NCBI RefSeq assembly: GCF_009765755.1
Contig: NZ_LMUV01000004.1
Location: 186,001 to 250,000, forward strand
Direction of reading: 5' to 3'
DNA length: 64,000 nt
Source of the DNA: Rhodanobacter sp. L36
Lineage (GTDB): Bacteria; Pseudomonadota; Gammaproteobacteria; Xanthomonadales; Rhodanobacteraceae
Shown one piece after another: positions 8,345 through 18,048 of the stretch (the first letter of the stretch is position 1; each line of letters begins with the position of its first letter). The notes beneath the pieces were generated by a model. That model was not told the origin of the DNA, ran no database searches, and worked only from the letters and a program-made list of their open reading frames with translations. A program made the position numbers and the translations under genes.

Positions 8345-9187
8345 CTATTCGAAACCGAATTCGAAAGCGACCGCCTGATCGCCGGGATCCTGAACCTCCA
8401 GCAGCAGCACCGCGTTTTCACCTGGCGCCAATCCGCGTGCGAGCACCGCGCGATCGTCGAGATATTCGTGCGGTTGCAAGCGGCGCATCGAGAGGCGCTG
8501 ACCTTGCGCGTTCGACAACGTGATGGTGAGCACGGGATATGGCTGCGCGAAGATCGCATCGTTGCGCACGCTCGCGCTGATCATCAGCGCACCGGCGACA
8601 CTGGGATGCGCCTGCACGTTGCTCGCCACTAATTCGATCTGCTCTGGCGCGGCAATCAGCGGCAATCGGCAACCGAGCGTGCCGCAGGCGCCGCGCAGCC
8701 AGCCGCCCGTCGTAGGATCGCGAATCAGCACGTCGCGTTCGGCCCACGCGAGTTGAATGCCGAGCAGCAAGGCCAGCAACACGCCGACCACGACCCACGG
8801 CCAGCGACGTTCGCCGGGCTCGCGTGATTTTTTTTCGGCGCGTGCGGATCCGCGTGCAGGCTTCTCGCGCGCGAAACGCGGAGAGAAAACGAGTTGCGAA
8901 AAATCTTCGCTGCTTTCGTTTTCGTCCACGACGTGCTCGGGGGCGATGACGACGGCTTGCGGTGCAAGCCTCGGGCGATACACCACCAGGTCGATTTCCG
9001 GTGGTTCGAAGGCAGGTTCGTTGACCGCGAGTTCCTGGAACGGCTCGGGCGGCAGTTGATCGGTGAGCGTGGCGATGCTGTCGAAGCTTGCGCCGCAATG
9101 ACCGCAGAGAACGTGGCCGTGCGCCTGGGCGATGGTGTGCGCGTCCAGCGAAAAAACGGACAGGCATTCAGGGCATTGGGTATACAT
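8345..9187 (-). CDS. MJ0042-type zinc-ribbon, DUF3426 membrane protein
   Basis: A 280-residue protein. The N-terminal zinc ribbon has two CxxC pairs (CPEC at 5-8 and CGHC at 28-31). A polar linker of about 100 residues follows, then one membrane helix (WPWVVVGVLLALLLGIQLAWA) and a C-terminal DUF3426 domain containing GACGTLGCRLPL and SVRNDAIFAQPYPVLTITL. The layout predicts a cytoplasmic zinc finger and a periplasmic beta-rich domain. Role unknown. The position between prmA and fis is conserved in related bacteria. Confidence 0.9.
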   Translation of the reverse strand: MYTQCPECLSVFSLDAHTIAQAHGHVLCGHCGASFDSIATLTDQLPPEPFQELAVNEPAFEPPEIDLVVYRPRLAPQAVVIAPEHVVDENESSEDFSQLVFSPRFAREKPARGSARAEKKSREPGERRWPWVVVGVLLALLLGIQLAWAERDVLIRDPTTGGWLRGACGTLGCRLPLIAAPEQIELVASNVQAHPSVAGALMISASVRNDAIFAQPYPVLTITLSNAQGQRLSMRRLQPHEYLDDRAVLARGLAPGENAVLLLEVQDPGDQAVAFEFGFE

Positions 9188-9299
9188 GCAGGCCGGCGTG
9201 ATCGGTGTGCAGCGAGTTTAGCAGTCTGCCGGCGACACACCCGGCGACGCGTCGCGTTTCGCGCGATTCATTCGCACGACTCGCGCCATGCTTGCGCGG

Positions 9300-10202
9300 T
9301 CAGGCGCGCCGGCAACCGCTGATGCGCACCCAGTCTTCTCGCGTATCCACGCGCAGGCCATCGAACCATTCGGCGTAACGCAGCAGCAGGTCGTCCTGCT
9401 GGCCGACGAGGATGCCGGAGATCGCGAACGGCGCGCCGGGTTTTGCGGCCTTCGCGAAAATTGGTGCGAGCTCGCCGAGCGGCCCGGCGAGAATGTTGGC
9501 GATGAACACGTCGGCGGGTTCGACGTCGAGTTCGTCGGGCAGGAACAGCGCGAGGCGATCGGCCACTTCGTTGCGCTCGGCATTGTCGGCTGATGCAATC
9601 AGTGCCTGCGGATCGTTGTCCACGCCGATGGCGCTGGCGGCGCCGAGTTTCAGCGCGGCGATGGCGAGGATGCCGGAGCCGCAGCCGAAATCGGTCACCG
9701 ATTTCCCGGCAAGCTGCAATCCGTCCAGCCATTCCAGACACAGCGCTGTTGTCGGATGCGTGCCGCTGCCGAACGCGAGCCCCGGGTCGAGGCGCACAAC
9801 CACGAGTCCGGCGTCGTCGCGCGGCGGTTCGATGTTCCAAGGATAGATCCACAACCGGCGACCGAACGGCATCGGCTCGAACTTGTCCATCCACGCGCGC
9901 ACCCAGTCCTGATCGGCGACGTCGCGAAACAGCAGCTGATCCGGCTCCAGCCACGGCAGCAGTTCGCCCAGCGTTTCGGTGAGACCGCGGCGATCGGTGC
10001 CGACGTCGAACAGGGCGTTCAACGTGATCGTCGGCCACAGTGGCAACTCACCCACGCCCGGTTCAAAGATCGCCTGCTCGTCGGGCGTTTCCGCGTCGGC
10101 ATCCTGCAGCGTGATCGACAGCGCACCGAGATCCTCGAGCGCTTCTTCCACGCGCGGCTGCTGCTCGACGCGAAGGGTGAGGGAAAGTTCTAGCCAGGGC
10201 AT
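9300..10202 (-). CDS. prmA: ribosomal protein L11 methyltransferase
   Basis: A 300-residue SAM-dependent methyltransferase that trimethylates L11. Seen: an N-terminal substrate-recognition domain (MPWLELSLTL), then the Rossmann fold with LDPGLAFGSGTHPTTALCLEW, the SAM motif VTDFGCGSGILAIAALKLGA, and FIANILAGPLGEL, a near-match to the family's NPPY-like NILA motif. The start at 10202 gives the usual family N-terminus; the 24-residue extension is not supported. Confidence 0.97.
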   Translation of the reverse strand: MPWLELSLTLRVEQQPRVEEALEDLGALSITLQDADAETPDEQAIFEPGVGELPLWPTITLNALFDVGTDRRGLTETLGELLPWLEPDQLLFRDVADQDWVRAWMDKFEPMPFGRRLWIYPWNIEPPRDDAGLVVVRLDPGLAFGSGTHPTTALCLEWLDGLQLAGKSVTDFGCGSGILAIAALKLGAASAIGVDNDPQALIASADNAERNEVADRLALFLPDELDVEPADVFIANILAGPLGELAPIFAKAAKPGAPFAISGILVGQQDDLLLRYAEWFDGLRVDTREDWVRISGCRRA

Positions 10203-10281
10203 GCGATGTCCGTGGAGTGTGGCGAAGCAGCGGCATCGGCGACGCGATGGGATCGCGCGCGATGCCGCCATCACGACGCGA

Positions 10282-11649
10282 TCAGTGATCGGTCGGCGGA
10301 TGACCTTTCTGTTCGGCCATGCGTTTTTCGAGGTAGTGAATGTTCTGGCCGCCGTGCTGGAAACCGGCGTCGGCCATGATCCGTTGCTGCAGCGGAATGT
10401 TGCACTTCACGCCTTCGATCACCGTTTCGGCGAGCGCCAAGCGCATGCGCGCGATGGCGGTTTCGCGGTCGGGTCCGTGCACGATCAGCTTGCCGATCAT
10501 CGAATCGTAGTTCGGCGGAATCTTGTAGCCGTCGTACAGGTGCGTGTCGACGCGCACGCCGGGACCGCCGGGCGCTTCGAAGCGCTTCACGGTGCCGGGG
10601 CTCGGCATGAACGTGTCGGGATCTTCGGCATTGATGCGGCATTCGATCGCGTGGCCGCGAATGACGATGTCTTCCTGACGAATCGACAGCTTTTCGCCGC
10701 CGGCGATCAGCAACTGCTCGCGCACCAGATCGATGCCGGTGATCAGTTCGGTCACCGGATGCTCGACCTGGATGCGGGTGTTCATCTCGATGAAATAGAA
10801 GCGGCCGTTCTCGAACAGAAACTCGAACGTGCCGGCGCCGCGATAGCCGATGCGAACGCACGCATCAACGCAGACCTTGCCGATTTCGGCACGCTGTTCC
10901 GGCGTGATGCCGGGCGCGGGCGCTTCTTCCACTACTTTTTGATGGCGACGTTGCATGGAGCAATCACGCTCGCCGAGATGGATCGCGTTGCCCTGGCCGT
11001 CGGCCAACACCTGGATTTCGACGTGGCGCGGATTCTCCAAAAATTTTTCCATGTACACCTGTTCGTTGCCGAACGCGGCCTTGGCTTCGGCCTTGGTCAT
11101 GGTGACCGCGTTGCCGAGATGCGCCTCGGTGCGCACCACACGCATGCCGCGGCCGCCGCCGCCGCCGGCCGCCTTGATGATGACGGGATAGCCGATCTCG
11201 CGCGCGATGCGCACGTTCTCGTCGACGTTCTCGCCCAGTGGTCCACCCGAACCAGGCACGCAAGGGACACCGGCGGCTTTCATCGCGCGGATCGCCTGCA
11301 CCTTGTCGCCCATCAGGCGGATCACTTCGGCGGTCGGGCCGATGAACACGAAGCCGGATTGCTCGACCTGCTCGGCGAAGTCCGCGCGTTCGGATAGAAA
11401 TCCGTAACCCGGATGAATCGCCTGCGCGTCAGTGATCTCGGCCGCCGCGATGATGCGTGGAATGTTGAGGTAGCTGTCGACCGATGGCCCCGGCCCGATG
11501 CACACCGATTCGTCGGCGAGGCCGACGTGCTTCAGGTTGCGATCCACAGTGGAATGCACGGCCACGGTCTTGATACCCAGACTGTGGCAGGCGCGCAGGA
11601 CGCGCAGCGCGATTTCGCCGCGGTTGGCGATGACGACTTTTTCTAACAT
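10282..11649 (-). CDS. accC: acetyl-CoA carboxylase, biotin carboxylase subunit
   Basis: A 455-residue ATP-grasp enzyme that carboxylates biotin on AccB in the first committed step of fatty-acid synthesis. Seen: the start [20 protein letters not shown], the glycine loop [45 protein letters not shown] and [14 protein letters not shown], which carry the catalytic and metal/biotin-binding residues. Length is normal. GGAG lies six bases ahead of the ATG. It is 121 bp downstream of accB, with a G-rich inverted repeat in the gap. Confidence 0.99.
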   Translation of the reverse strand: MLEKVVIANRGEIALRVLRACHSLGIKTVAVHSTVDRNLKHVGLADESVCIGPGPSVDSYLNIPRIIAAAEITDAQAIHPGYGFLSERADFAEQVEQSGFVFIGPTAEVIRLMGDKVQAIRAMKAAGVPCVPGSGGPLGENVDENVRIAREIGYPVIIKAAGGGGGRGMRVVRTEAHLGNAVTMTKAEAKAAFGNEQVYMEKFLENPRHVEIQVLADGQGNAIHLGERDCSMQRRHQKVVEEAPAPGITPEQRAEIGKVCVDACVRIGYRGAGTFEFLFENGRFYFIEMNTRIQVEHPVTELITGIDLVREQLLIAGGEKLSIRQEDIVIRGHAIECRINAEDPDTFMPSPGTVKRFEAPGGPGVRVDTHLYDGYKIPPNYDSMIGKLIVHGPDRETAIARMRLALAETVIEGVKCNIPLQQRIMADAGFQHGGQNIHYLEKRMAEQKGHPPTDH

Positions 11650-11661
11650 GGGAGCTCCAAG

Positions 11662-11765
11662 GAGCGGAAAACAGGGAATGGGCCACGGGGAACGGAAAGA
11701 TCAAAAGCGCGGTGTCGCAGCCCCTGTATTTCCCGTTGCCCTTTTCCCTTTCCCCGTTTCCGCTC
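11662..11765. repeat. G-rich imperfect inverted repeat in the accB-accC gap
   Basis: GAGCGGAAA at 11662-11670 is repeated inverted at 11757-11765. Inside it, purine-rich runs of the GGGAA(T/C) type (CAGGGAATGGG, CGGGGAACGG) face pyrimidine-rich runs on the right (CCCTGTATTTCCCG, CCCTTTCCCCG). Short GGGAAT-type repeats are common between genes in Xanthomonadaceae. In the transcript it would form a long imperfect hairpin ahead of the accC ribosome-binding site. Confidence 0.6.
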
Positions 11766-11770
11766 GATCA

Positions 11771-12232
11771 TCAGGCAATCACGAACATGGGTTCGTCGAA
11801 TTCCACCGGCTGGCCGTTTTCGACCAGAATGGCTTGCACGGTGCCGGCCACATCGGCCTCGATTTGGTTGAACATTTTCATCGCCTCGATGATGCCGAGC
11901 GTCTCGCCGGCCTTCACTTGCTGGCCGACCTTGGCGAATGCCGGCGTGCCAGGCGTGGCCGACGCGTAGAAGGTACCCACCATCGGCGCTTTCACCACAT
12001 GACCGGCAGGCAATGCGCTGGCGGCTGGCGCGGCTTCTGCGGCCGCTGCCACCGGAGCCGGAGCGGTAGCGATGGCCACTGGCGCTTGCGCGGCTGGAGC
12101 CGGTGCGGCAGGCGCGGTGTTCTTGGGCACGCGCGACAGGCGCACGACCTCTTCGCCTTCCTTGATCTCGAGTTCGGCGAGGTTGGATTCCTCGAGCAAG
12201 TCGATCAGCTTCTTGATTTTGCGCAAATCCAT
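11771..12232 (-). CDS. accB: acetyl-CoA carboxylase biotin carboxyl carrier protein
   Basis: A 153-residue BCCP. The N-terminal segment ([28 protein letters not shown]) is followed by an Ala/Pro-rich linker (about residues 40-75) and the biotinyl domain. The EAMKM motif puts the biotinylated lysine at residue 119. It passes carboxybiotin from AccC to the carboxyltransferase. It lies in the order aroQ-accB-accC with a 74-bp gap to aroQ. Confidence 0.99.
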   Translation of the reverse strand: MDLRKIKKLIDLLEESNLAELEIKEGEEVVRLSRVPKNTAPAAPAPAAQAPVAIATAPAPVAAAAEAAPAASALPAGHVVKAPMVGTFYASATPGTPAFAKVGQQVKAGETLGIIEAMKMFNQIEADVAGTVQAILVENGQPVEFDEPMFVIA

Positions 12233-12306
12233 CGGATCAGCCTTTTGTCGGTCAGGCCACGCATGGCCGGAGGGGATTGAATAGGTGGACCACGTGGTCG
12301 TGTCGC

Positions 12307-12771
12307 TTACGAGCCGGCAGTGGATTCGTTGGGCGAGGGAAGCCGGCGGATGGCCGCGTCGAGCGCCAGCCGGTAGCTGTCTGCGCCAAAGCCGCAGATC
12401 ACGCCGATCGCGATATCCGACAGATAGGAGTGGCGCCTGAACGACTCGCGCGCATGCACGTTGGACAGATGCACTTCGATGAATGGAATCGCCACCGCGG
12501 CCAGTGCGTCGCGCAGCGCAATGCTGGTGTGGGTAAACGCGCCGGCATTGAACAGGATCAGCGCGGTCTGGTCGTCGCGTCCCTGCTGGATGCGGCCGAT
12601 CAATTCATGTTCGGCATTGGACTGGAACCACGCAAGCTCATGCCCGGCGGCCTGCGCGCGATCGGCAAGTTGCTGGTTGATATCGGCCAACGTGTCGCTG
12701 CCGTAGATGTTCGGCTCGCGGGTGCCCAGCAGATTGAGGTTGGGTCCGTGCAGGACCAGGATTTTCGCCAC
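12307..12771 (-). CDS. aroQ: type II 3-dehydroquinate dehydratase
   Basis: A 154-residue dodecameric enzyme of the shikimate pathway. Seen: [18 protein letters not shown] at the N-terminus with the catalytic Tyr, the flexible-loop Arg in [43 protein letters not shown], and the C-terminal [12 protein letters not shown]. Its position upstream of accB is the usual one in gammaproteobacteria. Confidence 0.98.
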   Translation of the reverse strand: MAKILVLHGPNLNLLGTREPNIYGSDTLADINQQLADRAQAAGHELAWFQSNAEHELIGRIQQGRDDQTALILFNAGAFTHTSIALRDALAAVAIPFIEVHLSNVHARESFRRHSYLSDIAIGVICGFGADSYRLALDAAIRRLPSPNESTAGS

Positions 12772-12911
12772 GAAACCATCCCGCTTGCGTCCGGCAGCCC
12801 GCCGACCGGGCGAAGTGTGCGCGCAGAGGTGAATGTTGTCCAGTTCAGCGCAGATCGGCGATGTTTGACGTAGAAGCGTCAGATTGCCGTGCGGAAGCGT
12901 ATGCCTGACGG

Positions 12912-13460
12912 TTAAGGGCGTGGAGCCCCGATCAGCCAGCTTTCAAGCTCCGATGACGTCAGGGCGCCCACATGGGTCGCCATGATTGTTCCATTGGCGT
13001 CGATCAGAACGCTGTAAGGCAGCACGGTTTGCGTATCGCCGAAAAGCGCGGAAGTGCTTGGGTCTGCAAGGTCGCCGAGCAGGATCGGGTAATCGAGCGG
13101 ATGCGTCGCAAGGAACCGGCGCACGTGTGCCGGATCGTCCATTGCGATGCCGATGATGACCGGACCGTTGTTACCGGTTCTCGCCTGCGCGCGATTCAGC
13201 GCTGGCATTTCCGCAAGACACGGCACGCACCAGCTGGCCCAGAAATTCAGCAGCACGCGGCGGCCGTGGTTATCCGCCAGACGATGCGGTTTGCCGTCGA
13301 GGTCGGGTAGAAGGAACGCGGGCGCGGGCTGGCCGATCAGCGTGGTATCAGTCAAACCACCGTACGACGTTGAAGGCTGGTTGCGATGCTGCACATAACC
13401 GCCGATGACCGAGGCGACCACGGCCAGCGTGAGGATCAGCGTGTTGCTGCGGCTGAGCAT
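12912..13460 (-). CDS. TlpA-family periplasmic thioredoxin-like reductase
   Basis: A 182-residue protein with one N-terminal membrane anchor (residues about 8-24) and a thioredoxin-like domain with active site WASWCVPC. It should be a membrane-tethered periplasmic reductase or resurfacing factor that takes electrons from the DsbD encoded just upstream. Its ATG overlaps the dsbD stop by one base (TGATG), so translation is probably coupled. The target could be cytochrome c maturation or another extracytoplasmic thiol protein; the sequence does not say. Confidence 0.92.
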   Translation of the reverse strand: MLSRSNTLILTLAVVASVIGGYVQHRNQPSTSYGGLTDTTLIGQPAPAFLLPDLDGKPHRLADNHGRRVLLNFWASWCVPCLAEMPALNRAQARTGNNGPVIIGIAMDDPAHVRRFLATHPLDYPILLGDLADPSTSALFGDTQTVLPYSVLIDANGTIMATHVGALTSSELESWLIGAPRP

Positions 13461-15646
13461 CAGCGCGCCGCTTCCGTCAGCGCCTGCTCGACCATCGACG
13501 ATGTCAGCACGGTCGACAGCTGGTTACCGGCGCCGCCGTTTCGCGGAAACACCACATACAGCGGCACGCCAGGCGAGTGATATTGCTGCAGGAACGCGCT
13601 GATGGTCGGGTCGACGTCGGTCCAGTCGCCTTTCATGTAGACCGCGCCGGTCTGCTTGAGCAGGGCGTGGAAAGCGCCGGTATCGAGCACCGTGTGTTCG
13701 TTCGCCTTGCAGGTGACGCACCAGTCGGCGGTCATGTCGACGAATACCGGCGTGCCCGCCTTGCGCAATTCGGCCAGTTTGGCCGGGCTGTAGGCCACCA
13801 CGCCGGTTGCCGTCGCCGCGGCGGTCGTCGGGCGTTGAACCTGCGCGAGCAGATACAGCGGCGCCAGCGTCGCGAGCGCCAGCAGCGCAACCAGGATTTT
13901 GCTCAAGCCCCCATGTGAACGGCTGCGCTCGAACCACCACAGTGTCATCGCCAGCAACACCATCGCCACCAGCACCAGTCCGACGGCATCGGCGCCGCGC
14001 TGGTTTGCCAAAACCCAGACCAACCACACGGCGGTCAGGTACATCGGGAAGGCCAGCACCTCTTTCAGCGTTTCCATCCAGCGACCCGGCCGCGGCAGCA
14101 ACCGAGCCAGCGCCGGTACGAAACCGATCAGCAGGAACGGCAACGCAAGGCCGACGCCCAGCGCGAGAAACACCAGCAGCGCAGCGAGCATCGGGGCTGC
14201 GAAAGCGTAGGCGAGCGCACTACCCATGAACGGCGCCGTGCACGGGCTGGCCACGACGACTGCGAGCACGCCAGTGAAAAAATCGCCCGCCGGGCCCGAG
14301 CGCGAAGCCAGTCCCGCGCCGGTATTGCCCAGCGATGTGCCGAACTGCACCACGCCCGACATCGACAAGCCTACGGCCAGCATCACGCACGCAAGCACGC
14401 CGACCAGCAACGGTTGCTGCAACTGCGTGCCCCACCCAAGTGCATGCCCGGCGGAGCGCAAAGCGAGAATGCTCATGCCAAGCGCGGCAAAACTCACCAG
14501 TACGCCCGCGCTGTAAAACAGTGCGTGGCGACGGGCAGTAGAACGGCTCTCGCCGCTTTCCAGGACGTTCACCGCCTTGATCGACAGTACCGGCAAGACG
14601 CACGGCATCAGGTTCAGCACCAGGCCGCCACCGAGTGCGAGGAGCAATGCGGCAAGCAGGCCGGGCGTCGATGCATTTCCGCCGGTGCTGCCGGGCGGCA
14701 TTTCCGGCGCGGTCGCCACCGTCTGGCCTGTCGAAGCGAGGCCGTTGCCCAAGTCAACCGTCACCGCGCGTGTCATGAGCGGATAGCAAAGTCCGCCATC
14801 CTGACAACCCTGGAAACTCGCCTCGATCTTCAACTGTTTGTAATCGCCGGGATCGCCTGTCACTGCTACCGGCAATTCCACCTGGTCGAAGTAAACGATG
14901 ACGTCGCCGTAGTGACTGTCGTGGTGCTTGGTGCCGGCGGGCCATGCCGGCTTGAGACCGAGCACCGCGACATCTTTCAATGTCAGCGAGGTCTGGTCGC
15001 GATACAGGTAATACCCTTTAGGCATCGTCCAGCGCAGCAGCAACTGGTGCGGATTCTGCGCCAGCGCCTCGAAACGGAACGCCTGCTCTGCCGGCAGCGG
15101 CGCCGTATCCGTTCTCGCCATCGAACTCGAACGTCCACCGAGAATGCCGTCCAGCCCATGTCCCGGCGCCGGTATCGCGCTCGTTGCCGAGGCCGGCAGG
15201 GGCAGATCCAGCGACTCGGTATGCGGCGGATAGCAGATTTTCGGATCGACTTCGTGGCAGCCCTGATATTGGACGCTCAGCTTCAGCCGCTGCGTTCCGG
15301 GCGTCACGCTGTAAGGCAAGGTCGCGTCAATGTTGTGGTGATAGGTCTCCACGTCACCGAGGTATTCGTCGTGATGTTTTTCGCCATCAGGCAGATGGGC
15401 TTGGCCCAGCGTGACGCCATCGCCCGCCTTGAATTTCATCCGGCCGCGGTAGAGGTAATAGTCCTGGGCGATCGTCCAGTGCAGTTTGACGACACCGGGC
15501 GTCGAGGCATCGGCGCTGAGTTTGTACGCGTCAGTGACATCCAGCAGGCTGGAGACATCCTGGGCGTGCGCCACCGACGCGCCGAGCAGCAGCATCAACC
15601 ACATCATCAATGGAAAGGCCTTACGGCCGATGAGCAGCGGTCGCAT
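13460..15646 (-). CDS. dsbD: thiol:disulfide interchange protein DsbD with two tandem alpha domains
   Basis: A 728-residue transporter of reducing power from cytoplasmic thioredoxin to the periplasm. Layout: a signal peptide (MRPLLIGRKAFPLMMWLMLLL), first DsbD-alpha domain (YQGCHEVDPKICYPP near residues 126-140), second alpha domain (FQGCQDGGLCYPL near 275-288), an eight-helix membrane core with NLMPCVLPVLSIK and ASPCTAPFMGSALAYA carrying the redox cysteines, and a C-terminal thioredoxin-like gamma domain with WCVTCK near residue 640. E. coli DsbD is about 565 residues with one alpha domain, so the extra copy accounts for the length. The start at 15646 gives a proper signal peptide and follows GGAG. 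Confidence 0.96.
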   Translation of the reverse strand: MRPLLIGRKAFPLMMWLMLLLGASVAHAQDVSSLLDVTDAYKLSADASTPGVVKLHWTIAQDYYLYRGRMKFKAGDGVTLGQAHLPDGEKHHDEYLGDVETYHHNIDATLPYSVTPGTQRLKLSVQYQGCHEVDPKICYPPHTESLDLPLPASATSAIPAPGHGLDGILGGRSSSMARTDTAPLPAEQAFRFEALAQNPHQLLLRWTMPKGYYLYRDQTSLTLKDVAVLGLKPAWPAGTKHHDSHYGDVIVYFDQVELPVAVTGDPGDYKQLKIEASFQGCQDGGLCYPLMTRAVTVDLGNGLASTGQTVATAPEMPPGSTGGNASTPGLLAALLLALGGGLVLNLMPCVLPVLSIKAVNVLESGESRSTARRHALFYSAGVLVSFAALGMSILALRSAGHALGWGTQLQQPLLVGVLACVMLAVGLSMSGVVQFGTSLGNTGAGLASRSGPAGDFFTGVLAVVVASPCTAPFMGSALAYAFAAPMLAALLVFLALGVGLALPFLLIGFVPALARLLPRPGRWMETLKEVLAFPMYLTAVWLVWVLANQRGADAVGLVLVAMVLLAMTLWWFERSRSHGGLSKILVALLALATLAPLYLLAQVQRPTTAAATATGVVAYSPAKLAELRKAGTPVFVDMTADWCVTCKANEHTVLDTGAFHALLKQTGAVYMKGDWTDVDPTISAFLQQYHSPGVPLYVVFPRNGGAGNQLSTVLTSSMVEQALTEAAR

Positions 15647-15779
15647 CGTGACTCCGGTGTTGGGCCTGCGGGGACAGGGATCGCACATTATGGACCAGTC
15701 CGACCCATCGACCATTTCGATCGCCGCCCTTGAAACGATCGTGCAACCACCCAATTAGCTCTACCCGTAACCGAACCGC

Positions 15780-15807
15780 TTGCAGCGGCGACCTATACCG
15801 CTAAAAT
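15780..15807 (+). promoter_or_regulatory. sigma-70-type promoter of groES-groL
   Basis: -35 TTGCAG (15780-15785), 16-bp spacer, -10 TAAAAT (15802-15807). The predicted start falls within the CIRCE operator immediately downstream, the classic arrangement for HrcA repression. Confidence 0.75.
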
Positions 15808-15833
15808 TGGCACTCGCCTTATCCGAGTGCTAG
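15807..15833. promoter_or_regulatory. CIRCE operator (HrcA-binding inverted repeat)
   Basis: TTGGCACTC, nine-base spacer, GAGTGCTAG. The CIRCE consensus is TTAGCACTC-N9-GAGTGCTAA, so two positions differ. It lies about 60 bp ahead of groES and indicates heat-shock control by HrcA, whose gene is not in this window. Confidence 0.97.
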
Positions 15834-15894
15834 CAGCAAGTATGTTTCGGTCTGCGAAGCCTTGTCCCATCTCAATCGTTAGCTGGAGTTGTCC

Positions 15895-16188
15895 ATGAGC
15901 ACACTGCGTCCGTTGCACGACCGCGTCATCGTCAAGCGCCTGGAAGAGGAGCGCGTCTCCGCCGGCGGCATCGTCATTCCCGACAGTGCCACCGAAAAGC
16001 CCACCCGCGGCAAGGTTGTCGCTGCAGGCACTGGCCTGATCATGACCGACGGCAAGGTTCGCCCGATGTCGCTGAAGACCGGCGATACGGTTCTGTTCGG
16101 CAAGTACGCCGGCCAGGAAATCAAGATCGACGGCGAGGATCTGGTCTTCCTGAAGGAAGACGACATCGTGGCGGTGATTGAGGGTTGA
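15895..16188 (+). CDS. groS: co-chaperonin GroES
   Basis: A 97-residue, 10-kDa chaperonin lid. It begins [19 protein letters not shown], has the mobile loop [18 protein letters not shown], and ends [13 protein letters not shown]. It forms a heptamer that caps GroEL. ATG 15895 follows GGAG; an upstream TTG two codons earlier is unlikely. It is expressed with groL from the CIRCE-controlled promoter. Confidence 0.99.
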   Translation: MSTLRPLHDRVIVKRLEEERVSAGGIVIPDSATEKPTRGKVVAAGTGLIMTDGKVRPMSLKTGDTVLFGKYAGQEIKIDGEDLVFLKEDDIVAVIEG

Positions 16189-16311
16189 GTTGTTGGGGCT
16201 TGGTATTGGTGTGGCGCGAAGATCAAAGATCACAACCGCGCACCCAGTCGCCTTTGGCTCCTTCTGCAATATCTGCTCGACTACAAACCGTTTCCTATCA
16301 ATTTTTTTTGA

Positions 16312-17973
<1,662 letters not shown>

Positions 17974-17992
17974 AAGTCCATTTTCCTGCAAG

Positions 17993-18022
17993 AAAAAACC
18001 CCGCTTCAGCGGGGTTTTTTTT
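17993..18022 (+). terminator. intrinsic terminator after groL
   Basis: ACCCCGC-TTCA-GCGGGGT stem-loop followed by eight T, with an A-run on the other side. It can also serve the convergent LtaS-like gene. Confidence 0.95.
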
Positions 18023-18048
18023 GACATTCGAAACCGAAAGAGAAAGGC

